NCBI GenBank assembly: GCA_903918195.1
Contig: CAIXDS010000178.1
Location: 1 to 43,959 of the forward strand
Length of the DNA stretch: 43,959 nucleotides
Direction of reading: 5' to 3'
Source: an uncultured Acetobacteraceae bacterium
GTDB lineage: Bacteria > Pseudomonadota > Alphaproteobacteria > Acetobacterales > Acetobacteraceae
Of the stretch, positions 17,462 through 26,285 are shown in pieces. The number at the start of each line of letters is the position of its first letter. Position 1 is the first letter of the stretch. The position numbers and the translations under genes were made by a program. The notes under the pieces are model-generated. The model did no database searches, was not told the origin of the DNA, and saw nothing but the letters and a program-made list of their open reading frames with translations.

Positions 17462-17593
17462 GTGGTTGTGAGGCGAAAAAATACAGGACCGCTGCGGTCC
17501 CCTCTCGACCTGAGGGTAATTTACATGCATTCAGGGCAGGATGCGCCTCTCCGCTCCGCCTTCCCGTGACACGCGCACCCGATCGAGGACGGT

Positions 17594-18796
17594 ATGACCG
17601 CTTTCAATGAACCGCCCCCCCTCCCCTCCCTCGACGCCTTCGTCGAGCTCGTCGGCGCCCGCCTGTGGCGCGACCGGTTGGCGGCGATCGAACGCGATGT
17701 GGCGCAGGGGCAGCGGCAGGGCCAGGCGGCGCTGCAGCGCCATGCCGTCGAGGTGACCATCGAACGGCTGCGCCGGCGGTCCATCCGGGTGCCCGGCACG
17801 GCGGAACGGCACATGGCGGCGGTGGCGGCCGAGGCGGTGCGCACCCATCGGGGCCTGTCGCGCCCCGGCCGCGAGCGGCTGCGCGCGGCGTTGCGGGCGG
17901 GGCTGGCGGAAGGCGGCACGATGATGCCGGTCTTCCATCTGCTGCGCACCGCGTCACTGCAGCGCGAGCGCGGCTTCACCGTGCGGTTTTCCGGCTTCGA
18001 GGATGGCGCGCCGTTCGATCTGCTGCTGTCGCGCCACGGCGTCGAGGCGGAACTGGCCTGCGACACGGTCTCGGCCGAGACGGGCCGCGACGTGCATCGC
18101 GGCGCCTGGGTGCGGCTGGTGGACCGCATCGACCCCGACCTGCAGACCTGGCTGGCGGCGCATCCCGGCCGCTACCTGCTGAAACTCACCCTGCCGCAGG
18201 GGCTGCGCGCGGATGGCGAGCCGGACCCGCTGGCGGTGCTGCATGGCCGCATCCGCACCATGCTGGAGAGCAGCCGCCGCGCCGACCATGACGAGGCGGC
18301 GGTATTGCGGCTCGACCCGTTGATGCTGGCGGCGGCGCAGGCCGACGAGAACGGCCTGATGTCCTCCCTGCGGCGCGAGTTCGGCCACGAGGCGCATTTG
18401 GCGGTCAGCGCGGCGGGGCGCGGCGTGTTCGTGCTGGCGGCGCGCGCCGGGCGGGAGAACGAGGTGGCGGTGGCGATCCGCCGGCGGATGGCGGCGGTGG
18501 CGCCGGTGCGCCTGACCGGAGAACGGCCGGGCATCCTGGCGATGTTCATTGAGGACACCGACCGGCTGGAATGGCGCCATCTGCGCGAGAAGCTGGAGCT
18601 GGAAGGCGAGGCGCGGCAGTTCCTCACCCTGCCGGAGGCACGGCGGGTGGTGGCGGTGACCTGCGCGTCGCGGCTGGAACTGTTCGGCGCCGGCGGCCCC
18701 GACGCCGCACCGGACGGAGAGCTGCGCTTTCGCAACCCCGCCCACCCGGCCGCCCGGACGGCGGCGCTGGCACCGGCGGTGATGTCGTCGGTGTAA
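17594..18796 (+). CDS. Hypothetical protein, 400 aa, possibly with a degenerate PD-(D/E)XK-like core
   Basis: I do not recognise a named family. The first 110 residues are charged and helical (Arg/Ala/Glu rich). The middle (residues 128-170: GFTVRFSGFEDGAPFDLLL, then EAELACDTVSAETGRDVHRG) has the strand-Asp-strand layout of restriction-endonuclease-like folds, with D142 and E151/E153. The position where Lys would normally follow appears to be Asp (D157 in ACDT), so a nuclease activity is doubtful. The C-terminal half is alternating strand and helix with no clear motif. There is no signal peptide or membrane segment. Composition matches its neighbours, so it looks native. Function unknown. Confidence 0.75.
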   Translation: MTAFNEPPPLPSLDAFVELVGARLWRDRLAAIERDVAQGQRQGQAALQRHAVEVTIERLRRRSIRVPGTAERHMAAVAAEAVRTHRGLSRPGRERLRAALRAGLAEGGTMMPVFHLLRTASLQRERGFTVRFSGFEDGAPFDLLLSRHGVEAELACDTVSAETGRDVHRGAWVRLVDRIDPDLQTWLAAHPGRYLLKLTLPQGLRADGEPDPLAVLHGRIRTMLESSRRADHDEAAVLRLDPLMLAAAQADENGLMSSLRREFGHEAHLAVSAAGRGVFVLAARAGRENEVAVAIRRRMAAVAPVRLTGERPGILAMFIEDTDRLEWRHLREKLELEGEARQFLTLPEARRVVAVTCASRLELFGAGGPDAAPDGELRFRNPAHPAARTAALAPAVMSSV

Positions 18797-18898
18797 TGAG
18801 CAACACGCAATTGTGAAGCGCCGGCGAGCGGAAGCTGCCATTGTACTGCCACGGTTGTGGTGCCGTATCCCGATCGCAACGATAGCAGGAACGCGCGC

Positions 18899-19054
18899 AT
18901 GACCGAGACGGATTACGCCCGCAAGGTGGATGAAGTGGACCGGCTGTTGAACGATCCGAACGTGAAGATGGAGCCGGCGCTGGTGTGGTCGCTGCTGGCG
19001 GAGATAGCGCAGCGGGATGCTCCGGGTGCCGGCGCGAACAGGGCGACGGAGTAG
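18899..19054 (+). CDS. Small conserved-looking protein, 51 aa
   Basis: A short soluble protein with an acidic helical core (YARKVDEVDRLLNDPNV, then EPALVWSLLAEIAQRD). Similar peptides occur in Rhodospirillales and are sometimes mislabelled as release-factor fragments; this is from memory and has not been checked. The frame also opens upstream at a GTG (18857), but ATG 18899 gives the natural start of the helix. It lies between a 400-aa unknown gene and a secreted-protein gene on the same strand. Confidence 0.6.
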   Translation: MTETDYARKVDEVDRLLNDPNVKMEPALVWSLLAEIAQRDAPGAGANRATE

Positions 19055-19098
19055 GCAAGCTTCGCAGCAATCACCACGCTGGCCACGCAGGAACGGAG

Positions 19099-19533
19099 AT
19101 GTCGATGCGGCGTGCAGCGGTTTTTGTCCTCGCATTGGCCATCGTCGCCTCCCCCCTCGCCGGTCGCCCCGCCGCTTCCGCCGGCAGCTTCGATGGCCAT
19201 TGGGCGGTGACCCTGACCTGCGAAAAGGCCAGTGACGGCGCCCTCGGCTACGTCTTTCAATTTCCTGCCGAGGTGAAGGATGGCCAACTCCACGGCGAAC
19301 ATGGCATCGCCGGGCATCCGAGCTGGCTGGCCATCGACGGTCAGATCAATTCCGCCGGTGATGCCGCGATCCTCGCCGACGGGCTGACCGGCCTCTCCGA
19401 CTATAACCTCGGGCGCGTGGTGCAGGGAGCGCCCTATACCTACCGCATCAAGGCGCATTTCGACGGCGCCCGCGGGGCCGGCACCCGGGTGAGCGGTGCA
19501 CGCGCCTGCAAGGTGGAATTTCTCAAGGTCTGA
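19099..19533 (+). CDS. Predicted secreted protein, about 144 aa
   Basis: The N-terminus is a clear Sec signal peptide: MSMRR, a hydrophobic core (AAVFVLALAIVASPLAG) and an Ala-rich cleavage region (PAASAGS), with likely cleavage near residue 29. The mature part begins FDGHWAVTLTCEKA and continues as a beta-rich domain with two Cys (C42 and one near the C-terminus) that could form a disulfide. The opening FDGxWxVTLTC resembles small periplasmic proteins of unknown function. A GGAG lies before ATG 19099 and ATG 19105; either could be used. It converges with tlyA, with only 6 bases between the stop codons, where a 17-bp unit is duplicated. Confidence 0.78.
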   Translation: MSMRRAAVFVLALAIVASPLAGRPAASAGSFDGHWAVTLTCEKASDGALGYVFQFPAEVKDGQLHGEHGIAGHPSWLAIDGQINSAGDAAILADGLTGLSDYNLGRVVQGAPYTYRIKAHFDGARGAGTRVSGARACKVEFLKV

Positions 19534-19550
19534 AATTTCTCAAGGTCGGA
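19517..19550. repeat. Tandem duplication with 17-bp period across two convergent gene ends
   Basis: AATTTCTCAAGGTC occurs at 19517-19530 and again at 19534-19547, each followed by TGA or GGA, giving a 17-bp period. The first copy encodes the last residues of the secreted protein; the second holds the tlyA stop codon on the opposite strand. Confidence 0.8.
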
Positions 19551-20301
19551 CCGGCGGTGCGTTATCCGCCAGCCGGCGCGCTGCGAGCAGAAATTCGCGG
19601 TTGCCTTCGGGGCCGGTGATCGGGCTTTCGACGATGCCATCCACCTGCCAGCCCGGCAGGCCCGCCCACCAGTCGCGGATGCGGGCACAGACCTCCGCGT
19701 GCACCGCCGGATCGCGCACCACCCCGCCCTTGCCGACGGCAGCCGGCCCGGCTTCGAATTGCGGCTTGATCAGCGCCACCGCCCAGGCGCCGGGGGCGCA
19801 CAGCGCCAGCGGCGCGGGCAGCAGGGTGGCCAGACCGATGAAGCTGGCGTCGCAGACCAGGGCGCCGGCCGGCTCGCCGATGGTGTCGGCGGCAAGGTAG
19901 CGGGCGTTGGTGCGCTCGTGCACCACCACGCGCGGGTCAGTGCGCAGCTTCCAGGCCAGTTGGCCGTGGCCGACATCGACCGCATGCACGCGCGCGGCGC
20001 CGCGCGACAGCAGCACGTCTGTAAAGCCGCCGGTGGAGGCGCCGATGTCGAGGCAGACCAGGCCGGCCGGATCGAGCGCAAAGTGGTCGAGCGCGTGCGC
20101 CAGCTTGAGGCCGCCGCGCGAGACCCAGGGGTGGTCCTGGCCGCGCAGTTCCAGCGGCTGGTCCTCGGCGAGTTGCTGGCCGGGTTTGTCGATGCGGCGC
20201 TCGCCGGAGAAGACGCGCCCGGCAATGATCAGGGCCTGGGCGCGGGTGCGCGACTCCACCAAGCCGCGATCCACCAAAAGTTGGTCTGCCCGATACTTCA
20301 T
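19540..20301 (-). CDS. tlyA: TlyA family rRNA (cytidine-2'-O)-methyltransferase
   Basis: A 253-aa protein with an N-terminal S4 RNA-binding domain (KYRADQLLVDRGLVESRTRAQALI) and a FtsJ-like Rossmann methyltransferase domain (LVCLDIGASTGGFTDVLLSRGA, then VCDASFIGL and ALIKPQFEAG). TlyA modifies 16S and, in some species, 23S rRNA. Proteins of this family were long labelled haemolysins. It is the last gene of the run tusA-like, HDAC-like, xseB, ispA, dxs, tlyA, separated from dxs by a 90-base spacer filled with hairpin repeats. Confident of family; the exact target nucleotide is not visible. Confidence 0.93.
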   Translation of the reverse strand: MKYRADQLLVDRGLVESRTRAQALIIAGRVFSGERRIDKPGQQLAEDQPLELRGQDHPWVSRGGLKLAHALDHFALDPAGLVCLDIGASTGGFTDVLLSRGAARVHAVDVGHGQLAWKLRTDPRVVVHERTNARYLAADTIGEPAGALVCDASFIGLATLLPAPLALCAPGAWAVALIKPQFEAGPAAVGKGGVVRDPAVHAEVCARIRDWWAGLPGWQVDGIVESPITGPEGNREFLLAARRLADNAPPVRP

Positions 20302-20314
20302 CGGAGCGCGCCCC

Positions 20315-20380
20315 GGAACCCCTTATGGAATGGGTTCCAAGGGCCTCCCGGCCCTTGGCGGGTCCAGGGCAGAGCCCTGG
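20315..20380. repeat. Intergenic repeat made of three hairpins (dxs-tlyA spacer)
   Basis: Three consecutive dyads fill the spacer: GGAACCC/GGGTTCC (20315-20338), CCAAGGGCC/GGCCCTTGG (20337-20358) and CCAGGGC-AGA-GCCCTGG (20364-20380). The same modules recur at 32169-32283 and the last one at 42762-42778. This is a dispersed palindromic repeat, REP-like in style. Confidence 0.85.
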
Positions 20381-20391
20381 CCTTCCTTGCT

Positions 20392-22353
20392 TTACGCGGT
20401 CACCGCCGCCACCTCGCGACCCAGCGCGGTCAGCACAGTGGCAACAATGTCCTTGGCGACCAGCCCGGCATCGGCAAGCTGTTTCGCCTGGGTGTCCTGG
20501 TCGATGAAACGGTCCGGCAGCACCATCGGGCGCACCCGCACCCCATGATCCAGCAATCCCTTCCACGCCAGATGATGCAGCACGGCGGACCCGAACCCGC
20601 CCGAACTGCCTTCCTCGATCGTCACCAGCACCTCGTGGTGGCGCGCCAGTTGCTCGATCAGCGCGGTGTCCAACGGCTTGGCGAAGCGGGCATCGACCAC
20701 CGTCGCCGGCAGGCCCTTCTGACCGAGTTCTTCCGCCGCCCGCAGCGCATCGTGCAGCCTTGTGCCCAGCGATAGCAGCGCCACCTTGCCGCCCTCGCGC
20801 AGCACCCGGGCGCGGCCGATCGGCAGCACCTCGCCGCGCTCGGGCAGGGTCAGCCCGGTGCCCTCGCCGCGCGGATAGCGGAAGGCGCTCGGGCGGTCGT
20901 CGATAGCCGCCGCGGTTGCCACCGCGTGCATCAGCTCCAGCTCGTCGGACGGCGCCATCACGACAATGCCGGGCAGGCAGCTCAGGAAGGCAAGATCGAA
21001 ACTGCCGGCATGGGTCGCGCCATCGGCACCGACCAGCCCGGCCCGGTCCATGGCGAAGCGCACCGGAAGGCCCTGCAGCACCACGTCGTGGATCACCTGG
21101 TCGTAGGCGCGCTGCAGGAAGGTGGAATAGATCGCGCAGAACGGCTTGATCCCCTCGGTCGCCAGACCGGCGGCGAAGGTGACGGCGTGCTGTTCGGCAA
21201 TGCCCACGTCGAAACAGCGATCGGGAAACCGCTTGGCGAACGCATCCAGACCGGTGCCGGACGGCATCGCCGCGGTGATGGCCACGATGTCGGGGTCGGC
21301 CTCGGCCTCGGCGATCAGCGCGTTGCCGAAAACCTTGGTGTAGCTCGGCGCCCCCGGCGGCCCCTTGGCCTGCTCGCCAGTCACCACGTTGAAGCGGTTG
21401 ACGGCGTGCAGCTTGTCCGCACTCTCCTCGGCCGGGCCGTAGCCCTTGCCCTTCTGGGTGATCGCATGCACCAGGATCGGCCCGCCATCGGCGTCGCGCA
21501 CATTGCGCAGCACCGGCAGCAAATGGTCCAGATTGTGCCCGTCGATCGGGCCGACATAGTAGAAGCCCAGCTCCTCGAACAGCGTGCCGCCGCCGGTGAG
21601 GAAGCCGCGGGCGAACTCCTCGGCCCGCCGCGCCGAGCGCTCGATGCCGCTCGGGAAACGGCGCGCCATCTTCACCGCCGCCTCGCGCAGGTTGAGGAAG
21701 CTGCGCGAGGACAGCAGCCGCGACAGATAGGCGCTCATCGCCCCCACCGGCCGGGAGATCGACATGTCGTTGTCGTTGAGGATGACCACCAGCCGCGAGC
21801 GCAGCGCACCGGCGTTGTTCATCGCCTCGTAGGCCATGCCGGCGCTCATCGAGCCGTCGCCGATCACGGCGATGACGTGGCGGTCATCGGCAAGGCCGCG
21901 GTTGGCCTTGAGGTCGCGCGCCACCGCCATGCCGAGCCCGGCCGAGATCGAGGTGCTGCTATGCGCCGCGCCAAACGGGTCGTAGTCGCTTTCCGACCGC
22001 TTGGTGAAGCCGGACAGTCCGCCGCCCTGGCGCAGCGTGCGGATGCGGTCGCGCCGGCCGGTCAGAATCTTATGCGGGTAGCACTGGTGGCCGACATCCC
22101 AGATCAGCCGGTCATACGGGGTGTCGAAGATCGCGTGGATCGCCACCGTCAGCTCGACCACGCCGAGCGAAGCGCCCAGATGGCCGCCGGTCACCGACAC
22201 AGCGTCCAGGGTTTCCGCGCGCAACTCGTCGGCCACCTGCTTGAGCTGCTCGGGCGAGAAATTGCGCAGGTCCGAGGGGTAGCGCACCCGGTCCAGCATC
22301 GGGGTCGGCGGGTTGGGCGACAACAGGACGGGCGGGGCGACGGGTGCGTTCAT
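20392..22353 (-). CDS. dxs: 1-deoxy-D-xylulose-5-phosphate synthase
   Basis: Thiamine-diphosphate enzyme that joins pyruvate and glyceraldehyde-3-phosphate, the entry step of the MEP isoprenoid pathway. The 653-aa protein has the N-terminal [16 protein letters not shown] region, the [15 protein letters not shown] segment, the ThDP motif [20 protein letters not shown] ending in NDN, and transketolase-like middle and C-terminal domains ([34 protein letters not shown]). Length is normal. It begins 21 bases after ispA stops, so the two act in sequence from one transcript, supplying precursors for ubiquinone and other prenyl products. Confidence 0.98.
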   Translation of the reverse strand: MNAPVAPPVLLSPNPPTPMLDRVRYPSDLRNFSPEQLKQVADELRAETLDAVSVTGGHLGASLGVVELTVAIHAIFDTPYDRLIWDVGHQCYPHKILTGRRDRIRTLRQGGGLSGFTKRSESDYDPFGAAHSSTSISAGLGMAVARDLKANRGLADDRHVIAVIGDGSMSAGMAYEAMNNAGALRSRLVVILNDNDMSISRPVGAMSAYLSRLLSSRSFLNLREAAVKMARRFPSGIERSARRAEEFARGFLTGGGTLFEELGFYYVGPIDGHNLDHLLPVLRNVRDADGGPILVHAITQKGKGYGPAEESADKLHAVNRFNVVTGEQAKGPPGAPSYTKVFGNALIAEAEADPDIVAITAAMPSGTGLDAFAKRFPDRCFDVGIAEQHAVTFAAGLATEGIKPFCAIYSTFLQRAYDQVIHDVVLQGLPVRFAMDRAGLVGADGATHAGSFDLAFLSCLPGIVVMAPSDELELMHAVATAAAIDDRPSAFRYPRGEGTGLTLPERGEVLPIGRARVLREGGKVALLSLGTRLHDALRAAEELGQKGLPATVVDARFAKPLDTALIEQLARHHEVLVTIEEGSSGGFGSAVLHHLAWKGLLDHGVRVRPMVLPDRFIDQDTQAKQLADAGLVAKDIVATVLTALGREVAAVTA

Positions 22354-22374
22354 ATCTCAGTCCTCAGGTCCGGC

Positions 22375-23280
22375 TCAGTTGCGCCGGGAAACCACGTATC
22401 CGGCCAGATCTCGCAGCAGGTCGGCTTTGGCGCCGAAACACTCCAAATGCCGGGCGGCCTGGTCTGCCAGCGCCTCAGCCTGGGCGCGTGCCCGCTCCAC
22501 CCCCAGAACGGACACCAGGGTCGCCTTGCCGGCCGCCTCGTCCTTGCCGGCCGTTTTGCCAGTTTCTTCCGTTGTTCCGGTCGCGTCCAGCAGATCGTCG
22601 GCAATCTGGAACGCCGCGCCGAGATCGCGCCCATAGGCGGCCAGCAGATGGCGCTGCGCCGAGGCGGCCCGGCCCAGGATGGCGCCCGCCTCGGCGCTGA
22701 CCTGGATCAGCCGGCCGGTTTTGAGGGCGTGCAGCCGGGTGATCTGTTCGGCATTGAGCGCCTGGCCCTCGCTGACCATGTCGATCATCTGGCCGCCGAC
22801 CATGCCGCGGGCACCGGCGGCCAGCGCCAGCGCCGCCACCAGCTCGCAGCGGGCCTCCGGATTGGAATGGGTGTCGGCCTCGGCCAGCACCTCGAACGCG
22901 CGGGTCTGCAGCGCGTCGCCGGCCAGGATGGCGGTGGCCTCGTCGAAGGCGCGGTGGCAGGACGGCTTGCCGCGGCGCAGATCGTCATCGTCCATGGCGG
23001 GCAGGTCGTCGTGCACCAGCGAATAGGCGTGCACCATCTCGATGGCGGCGCCGACCCGCGCGGCGCAGCGACGATCGACACTGAACAGCGCCGCGGTTTC
23101 CATCGCCAGGAAGGCGCGCAGCCGCTTGCCGCCGCCCAGGCTGGCGTAGCGCATGGCCTCGATCAGCCGGGCCTCGGCGCCCTCAACGGGCGGCAGCAGG
23201 TCTTCCAGCGCGGCCTCCACCTCGGTGGCAACGCGTGCCAGGGCAGCGGCAAGGGAGGCGGCGGAAACGGATGAGTGCAT
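22375..23280 (-). CDS. ispA: Polyprenyl diphosphate synthase, probable farnesyl diphosphate synthase
   Basis: Condenses isopentenyl diphosphate with allylic diphosphates. This 301-aa all-helical prenyltransferase has the first Asp-rich motif LVHDDLPAMDDDDLRRG and the second FQIADDLLDATGTTEETGK. Other conserved parts are GGGKRLRAFL, GDALQTRAFE and MVGGQMIDM. The two-residue insertion in the first motif (DDxxxxD) is typical of bacterial FPP/GPP synthases. ATG 23280 gives a normal N-terminus. It sits between xseB and dxs, the common alphaproteobacterial order. Confidence 0.94.
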   Translation of the reverse strand: MHSSVSAASLAAALARVATEVEAALEDLLPPVEGAEARLIEAMRYASLGGGKRLRAFLAMETAALFSVDRRCAARVGAAIEMVHAYSLVHDDLPAMDDDDLRRGKPSCHRAFDEATAILAGDALQTRAFEVLAEADTHSNPEARCELVAALALAAGARGMVGGQMIDMVSEGQALNAEQITRLHALKTGRLIQVSAEAGAILGRAASAQRHLLAAYGRDLGAAFQIADDLLDATGTTEETGKTAGKDEAAGKATLVSVLGVERARAQAEALADQAARHLECFGAKADLLRDLAGYVVSRRN

Positions 23281-23315
23281 GGTGCGTAAACCCTGGAAAG
23301 TCGGTCGGCCTTGGT

Positions 23316-23585
23316 TCAGTCGGCTGGCCGCAGCGCAACAGAGCCGTCGGCGGCGGCGACGATGGCCTGCACCCGCGCTTCCGCCTCGGCCAGTTTGGCC
23401 TCGCAATGGGCGCGCAGGCGGGCGCCACGTTCATAGGCGCCGATGGCGTCCTCCAGCTTTTGCTGGCCGCCTTCCAGGCCGCGCACGATTTTTTCCAGCT
23501 CGGCCAGGGCATCCTCGAAGGAGAGAGAAGCCACCGCCGGGTCGGCCGGGACCGCTGTCGTGGGCGTCTGCCGGGCGGCGGGCAT
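23316..23585 (-). CDS. xseB: Exodeoxyribonuclease VII small subunit
   Basis: Small partner of XseA in the single-strand exonuclease VII complex. The 89-aa protein has the XseB core: LSFEDALAELEKIVRGLEGG, then LEDAIGAYERGARLRAHCE and KLAEAEARVQAIV, forming the usual long helical hairpin. ATG 23585 is chosen because AGGAG lies 7 bases upstream. A short Pro/Thr/Ala-rich N-terminal extension precedes the core. XseA is not in this window. It lies in the middle of the run from tusA-like to tlyA. Confidence 0.94.
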   Translation of the reverse strand: MPAARQTPTTAVPADPAVASLSFEDALAELEKIVRGLEGGQQKLEDAIGAYERGARLRAHCEAKLAEAEARVQAIVAAADGSVALRPAD

Positions 23586-23677
23586 GGTCGGGCTCCTGGG
23601 GGGTCGCAACCGTCATCGAAGTGCCGTGTTCGTAGCCCGGCGGGCGGCCGGCGCCAACCCCAAGGTAACGTCTTATG

Positions 23678-24610
23678 TCATCCGTGCAACAGGGCGCGGA
23701 CATGCGCGGCGGCGCAGGCGGCCAGCGCATCGAGGTCGTAACCGCCCTCCAGCAGCGACACCAGGCGGCTGCCGCAATGCAGCCGTGCCGATTCCAGCAG
23801 CCGCTCGGTGATCCAGCGGAAATCGGCGGTCTCCAGGCGGAGCTGGGCGAGCGGGTCCATCTTATGGGCATCGAAGCCGGCGGAGACGATCAGCAACTCG
23901 GGGGCGAAGGCGTCGAGCGCGGGGAGAATGATGTGGTCCCAGGCGTCGCGGAAATCGCCACCATTGGCGCCGGGCGCGAGCGGAACGTTGAGGACGTTGT
24001 TGGCGGTGCCGCGCTCGCTGACCGTGCCGGTGCCGGGAAAGCAGGGGGATTGGTGGCTGGAGGCGTAGAACAGGCCGGGGTCGGGGCCGAAAATATCCTG
24101 CGTGCCGTTGCCGTGATGGACGTCGAAATCGACCACGGCGACGCGCTTCAGGCCCCAGACCGCCTGGGCGTGGCGGGCGGCGATGGCGGCGTTGGAGAAC
24201 AGGCAGAACCCCAGCGGCCGCGAGCGCTCGGCGTGGTGGCCAGGCGGGCGGGTGGCGACGAAGACCTGGCGGGCCCAGCCCTCCATCACCGCATCGACCC
24301 CATGCACGGCGCCGCCGGCCGAGCGCAGGGCGGCCTCGGCGCTGCCGGCGCTCATCACCGTATCGTTATCCAGCGGCACCTGTTCGCCGGGCTCGGGGCG
24401 GATGCCGAGGATGGCCTGCACATAATCGGCGGGGTGGACGCGGGTGAGCTGCTCGATGGTGGCGGCGGGGGCGAGTTCGCGCAGCAGGGGCAGGAATTCC
24501 TCGGTCTCCAGGGCACGCAGCACGGCACGCAGGCGGTCGGCGCTTTCCGGGTGCCAGGGGCCGGTATCGTGCTCGAGGCACGCGGGGTGGGTGATCAGGG
24601 CTACCGACAC
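23678..24610 (-). CDS. Histone deacetylase-like amidohydrolase (AcuC/HDAC superfamily)
   Basis: A 310-aa zinc-dependent deacetylase fold protein. Catalytic motifs are intact: RPPGHHAE (the His pair), DFDVHHGNGT (zinc Asp and His), SSHQSPCFPGTG and SAGFDAH, ending with LEGGYDLDAL. Bacterial members deacetylate acetyl-lysine, acetylpolyamines or other acyl-amides. The substrate here is unknown; the association with xseB, ispA and dxs in alphaproteobacteria is positional. It starts 16 bases after the TusA-like gene stops. Confidence 0.93.
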   Translation of the reverse strand: MSVALITHPACLEHDTGPWHPESADRLRAVLRALETEEFLPLLRELAPAATIEQLTRVHPADYVQAILGIRPEPGEQVPLDNDTVMSAGSAEAALRSAGGAVHGVDAVMEGWARQVFVATRPPGHHAERSRPLGFCLFSNAAIAARHAQAVWGLKRVAVVDFDVHHGNGTQDIFGPDPGLFYASSHQSPCFPGTGTVSERGTANNVLNVPLAPGANGGDFRDAWDHIILPALDAFAPELLIVSAGFDAHKMDPLAQLRLETADFRWITERLLESARLHCGSRLVSLLEGGYDLDALAACAAAHVRALLHG

Positions 24611-24626
24611 GGGCGTCTCCTCGGCT

Positions 24627-24857
24627 TCAGTCCGCTTTCTTGCGAATCACGAAGCTGAATACCCCTGCCTCCTCGCTCCACGCCAGCAGGGCATGGCCGG
24701 TTTCGCGGCAGAAGGCCTGGAAGTCGGCGACCGCGGCCCGGTCGGTGGCGAGCACGCGCAGGCGATCGCCGGCGGCGAGTCCGCGCAGGGCCCGGTTGGC
24801 GCGCAGCACGGGCAGCGGGCAGCTCATGCCTTTTACGTCGATGACAGTCTCGCTCAT
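24627..24857 (-). CDS. TusA family sulfurtransferase-like protein
   Basis: A 76-aa two-layer alpha/beta protein with the TusA signature Cys-Pro-x-Pro (MSCPLPVLRANRAL; active Cys13) and the typical later strand DRLRVLATDRAAVADF. TusA passes persulfide sulfur for tRNA thiolation or molybdenum cofactor work in E. coli. In other bacteria the family serves sulfur oxidation or unknown roles, so I give no symbol. Likely first gene of the minus-strand run leading to tlyA. Confidence 0.9.
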   Translation of the reverse strand: MSETVIDVKGMSCPLPVLRANRALRGLAAGDRLRVLATDRAAVADFQAFCRETGHALLAWSEEAGVFSFVIRKKAD

Positions 24858-24911
24858 GGCCGCATCCTGCGCGGCTGGCGGGGGTCCGGCAAGCGGCTGC
24901 GGACGTGCGGC

Positions 24912-25070
24912 TTAGAAGGGCGCCAGCACGACTCCGCCAACCATACCCAGGAGCACGATCGCCGCGAGAGCGGCAGCCCACCGTGTCAGACGCTCCGGCA
25001 GGTCCAGAAGCGCAAGGACAAGCAGAGCCTCGACGCTCATGGTTAACACGATAATGAGATTTCGGGTCAT
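24912..25070 (-). CDS. Possible small membrane protein, 52 aa
   Basis: Two hydrophobic helices (IIVLTMSVEALLVLALL and AALAAIVLLGMVGGVVLA) joined by a short charged turn (PERLTRW). ATG 25070 has GGA 7 bases upstream; the frame also opens at 25118. It stands alone between the TusA-like and LuxR-type genes and I recognise no family. It could be a chance reading frame in GC-rich DNA, though the clean two-helix pattern argues for a gene. Confidence 0.4.
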   Translation of the reverse strand: MTRNLIIVLTMSVEALLVLALLDLPERLTRWAAALAAIVLLGMVGGVVLAPF

Positions 25071-25184
25071 GACGTGGTCCATCGCGGGCGAGCAATGAAG
25101 CTGCGCGCGGTCGGCCACATCATCAGAATTAACTATTCGACCCGCGCAGGACGCTCTGCGCCGGAATGAAGCCGCGAGATCGGG

Positions 25185-26285
25185 CTACGCCGGCACGTCC
25201 GGCAATGCGGAAATCATCATAGCAAGCTGGCGCAGGTTGTTCGCGTCCGTCTTTTCCAGGACGAGCCTGATCTGGGCGCGCACTGTCGCTTCCGATGTGC
25301 CGCGCTGAACGGCGATGCCGGCGGCGGTTTCACCCCGGGCCGCGGCTTCCGCGACCTCGGCTTCCGCCGCCGTGAGGCCGTACATCACCTGGAGCAGTCC
25401 GGCCTTGGCCCGGTCTTGTCGGGCCGCTTGGTCCAGCAGGAAGAGCAGGGCGACGCCCGGCTGAACGGCATCGGCGGGCCGGCTGGCCATCAGGGTGAGC
25501 GGTGCCTCACCCGGCGCGGCGCGCAGGCGGAGCAAACCCCCGCTGCCACCGGACGTCACCTGGCGGATCAGGGTGGCCACCGCTTGCGTATCGGCCGGGT
25601 CGGCGGCCACGCACTGGCCGGCACGGCTGACCAGGCCGCGCCTGGCCTGCAGCAAGGCAGCGGCCAACGGGTTGGCAAACAGGATGCGGTTGGTCCTGTC
25701 CACGGCCAAAGCGGGTGTGCCCAAGGCCGCCAGCCCGGCCATGGCTGCCTGTGCCGCGCCGGTCGCAGCGCAGAGTTCGTGCCGCAGGCGAAGACCACGG
25801 CGCAGGTGGGGAATCACGTCCTGCAGAGCGAGGCGGTCCCGTTCCTCGAAAGCGGGGGACGATTCCGGCCGGTGCAGTCCGAGAAACAGGGAGTCCGCTG
25901 ACCCGCCGAGCGGCATTATCGCCCCGGCCACATGGAAGACGCCGGTCGGGCGAAGATGATCGGTAAAGATTTCCGATTTGCGCAGTTGCTCTGCCGGGAC
26001 CAACTCGGTCCCGAGGAAAGGGGCCGGATTCCGGCGTGCGGCACCACGGATCGCCCAGAGATCAAGCTTATGGTAATATTCACGGTAGCGGCGCCCGTCC
26101 GAAACGTCGTGACCGGTGCTGAGGACTTCGAACGCTCCGGAGGCGGGTGCGCCGACGAAAAGGGTATGGTTGCGTGCGCCGACCAGATCCTCCAGCGCGC
26201 GGCTCACGGTGGTCCACTCGGCTTCGCCGGCGGCGGCGGCCGAGACGGCGTCGATCGTGCGACGGATCTGCCGCTCAATGTCCAT
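25185..26285 (-). CDS. LuxR-type helix-turn-helix transcriptional regulator
   Basis: A 366-aa regulator. The C-terminal 60 residues are a GerE/LuxR HTH in variant form (YGLTAAEAEVAEAAARGETA, recognition part TSEATVRAQIRLVLEKT). The N-terminal 300 residues hold a PAS/GAF-like sensory part (ALAVDRTNRILFANPLAAALL). This layout occurs in a group of orphan LuxR regulators in alphaproteobacteria; it lacks the acyl-homoserine-lactone domain, so quorum sensing should not be assumed. ATG 26285 is chosen for the AAGGGGG just upstream. Its neighbour upstream is the Hint/GloVer protein on the same strand, with 448 bases between; a link is possible but unproven. Confidence 0.87.
   Translation of the reverse strand: MDIERQIRRTIDAVSAAAAGEAEWTTVSRALEDLVGARNHTLFVGAPASGAFEVLSTGHDVSDGRRYREYYHKLDLWAIRGAARRNPAPFLGTELVPAEQLRKSEIFTDHLRPTGVFHVAGAIMPLGGSADSLFLGLHRPESSPAFEERDRLALQDVIPHLRRGLRLRHELCAATGAAQAAMAGLAALGTPALAVDRTNRILFANPLAAALLQARRGLVSRAGQCVAADPADTQAVATLIRQVTSGGSGGLLRLRAAPGEAPLTLMASRPADAVQPGVALLFLLDQAARQDRAKAGLLQVMYGLTAAEAEVAEAAARGETAAGIAVQRGTSEATVRAQIRLVLEKTDANNLRQLAMMISALPDVPA

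Noticed and set aside
20926-23274. 782-codon plus-strand reading frame opposite dxs and ispA
   Set aside because: It runs antisense to two clear genes, its product is Arg/Gly/His-rich with no domain, and GC-rich genes commonly leave the opposite strand open.
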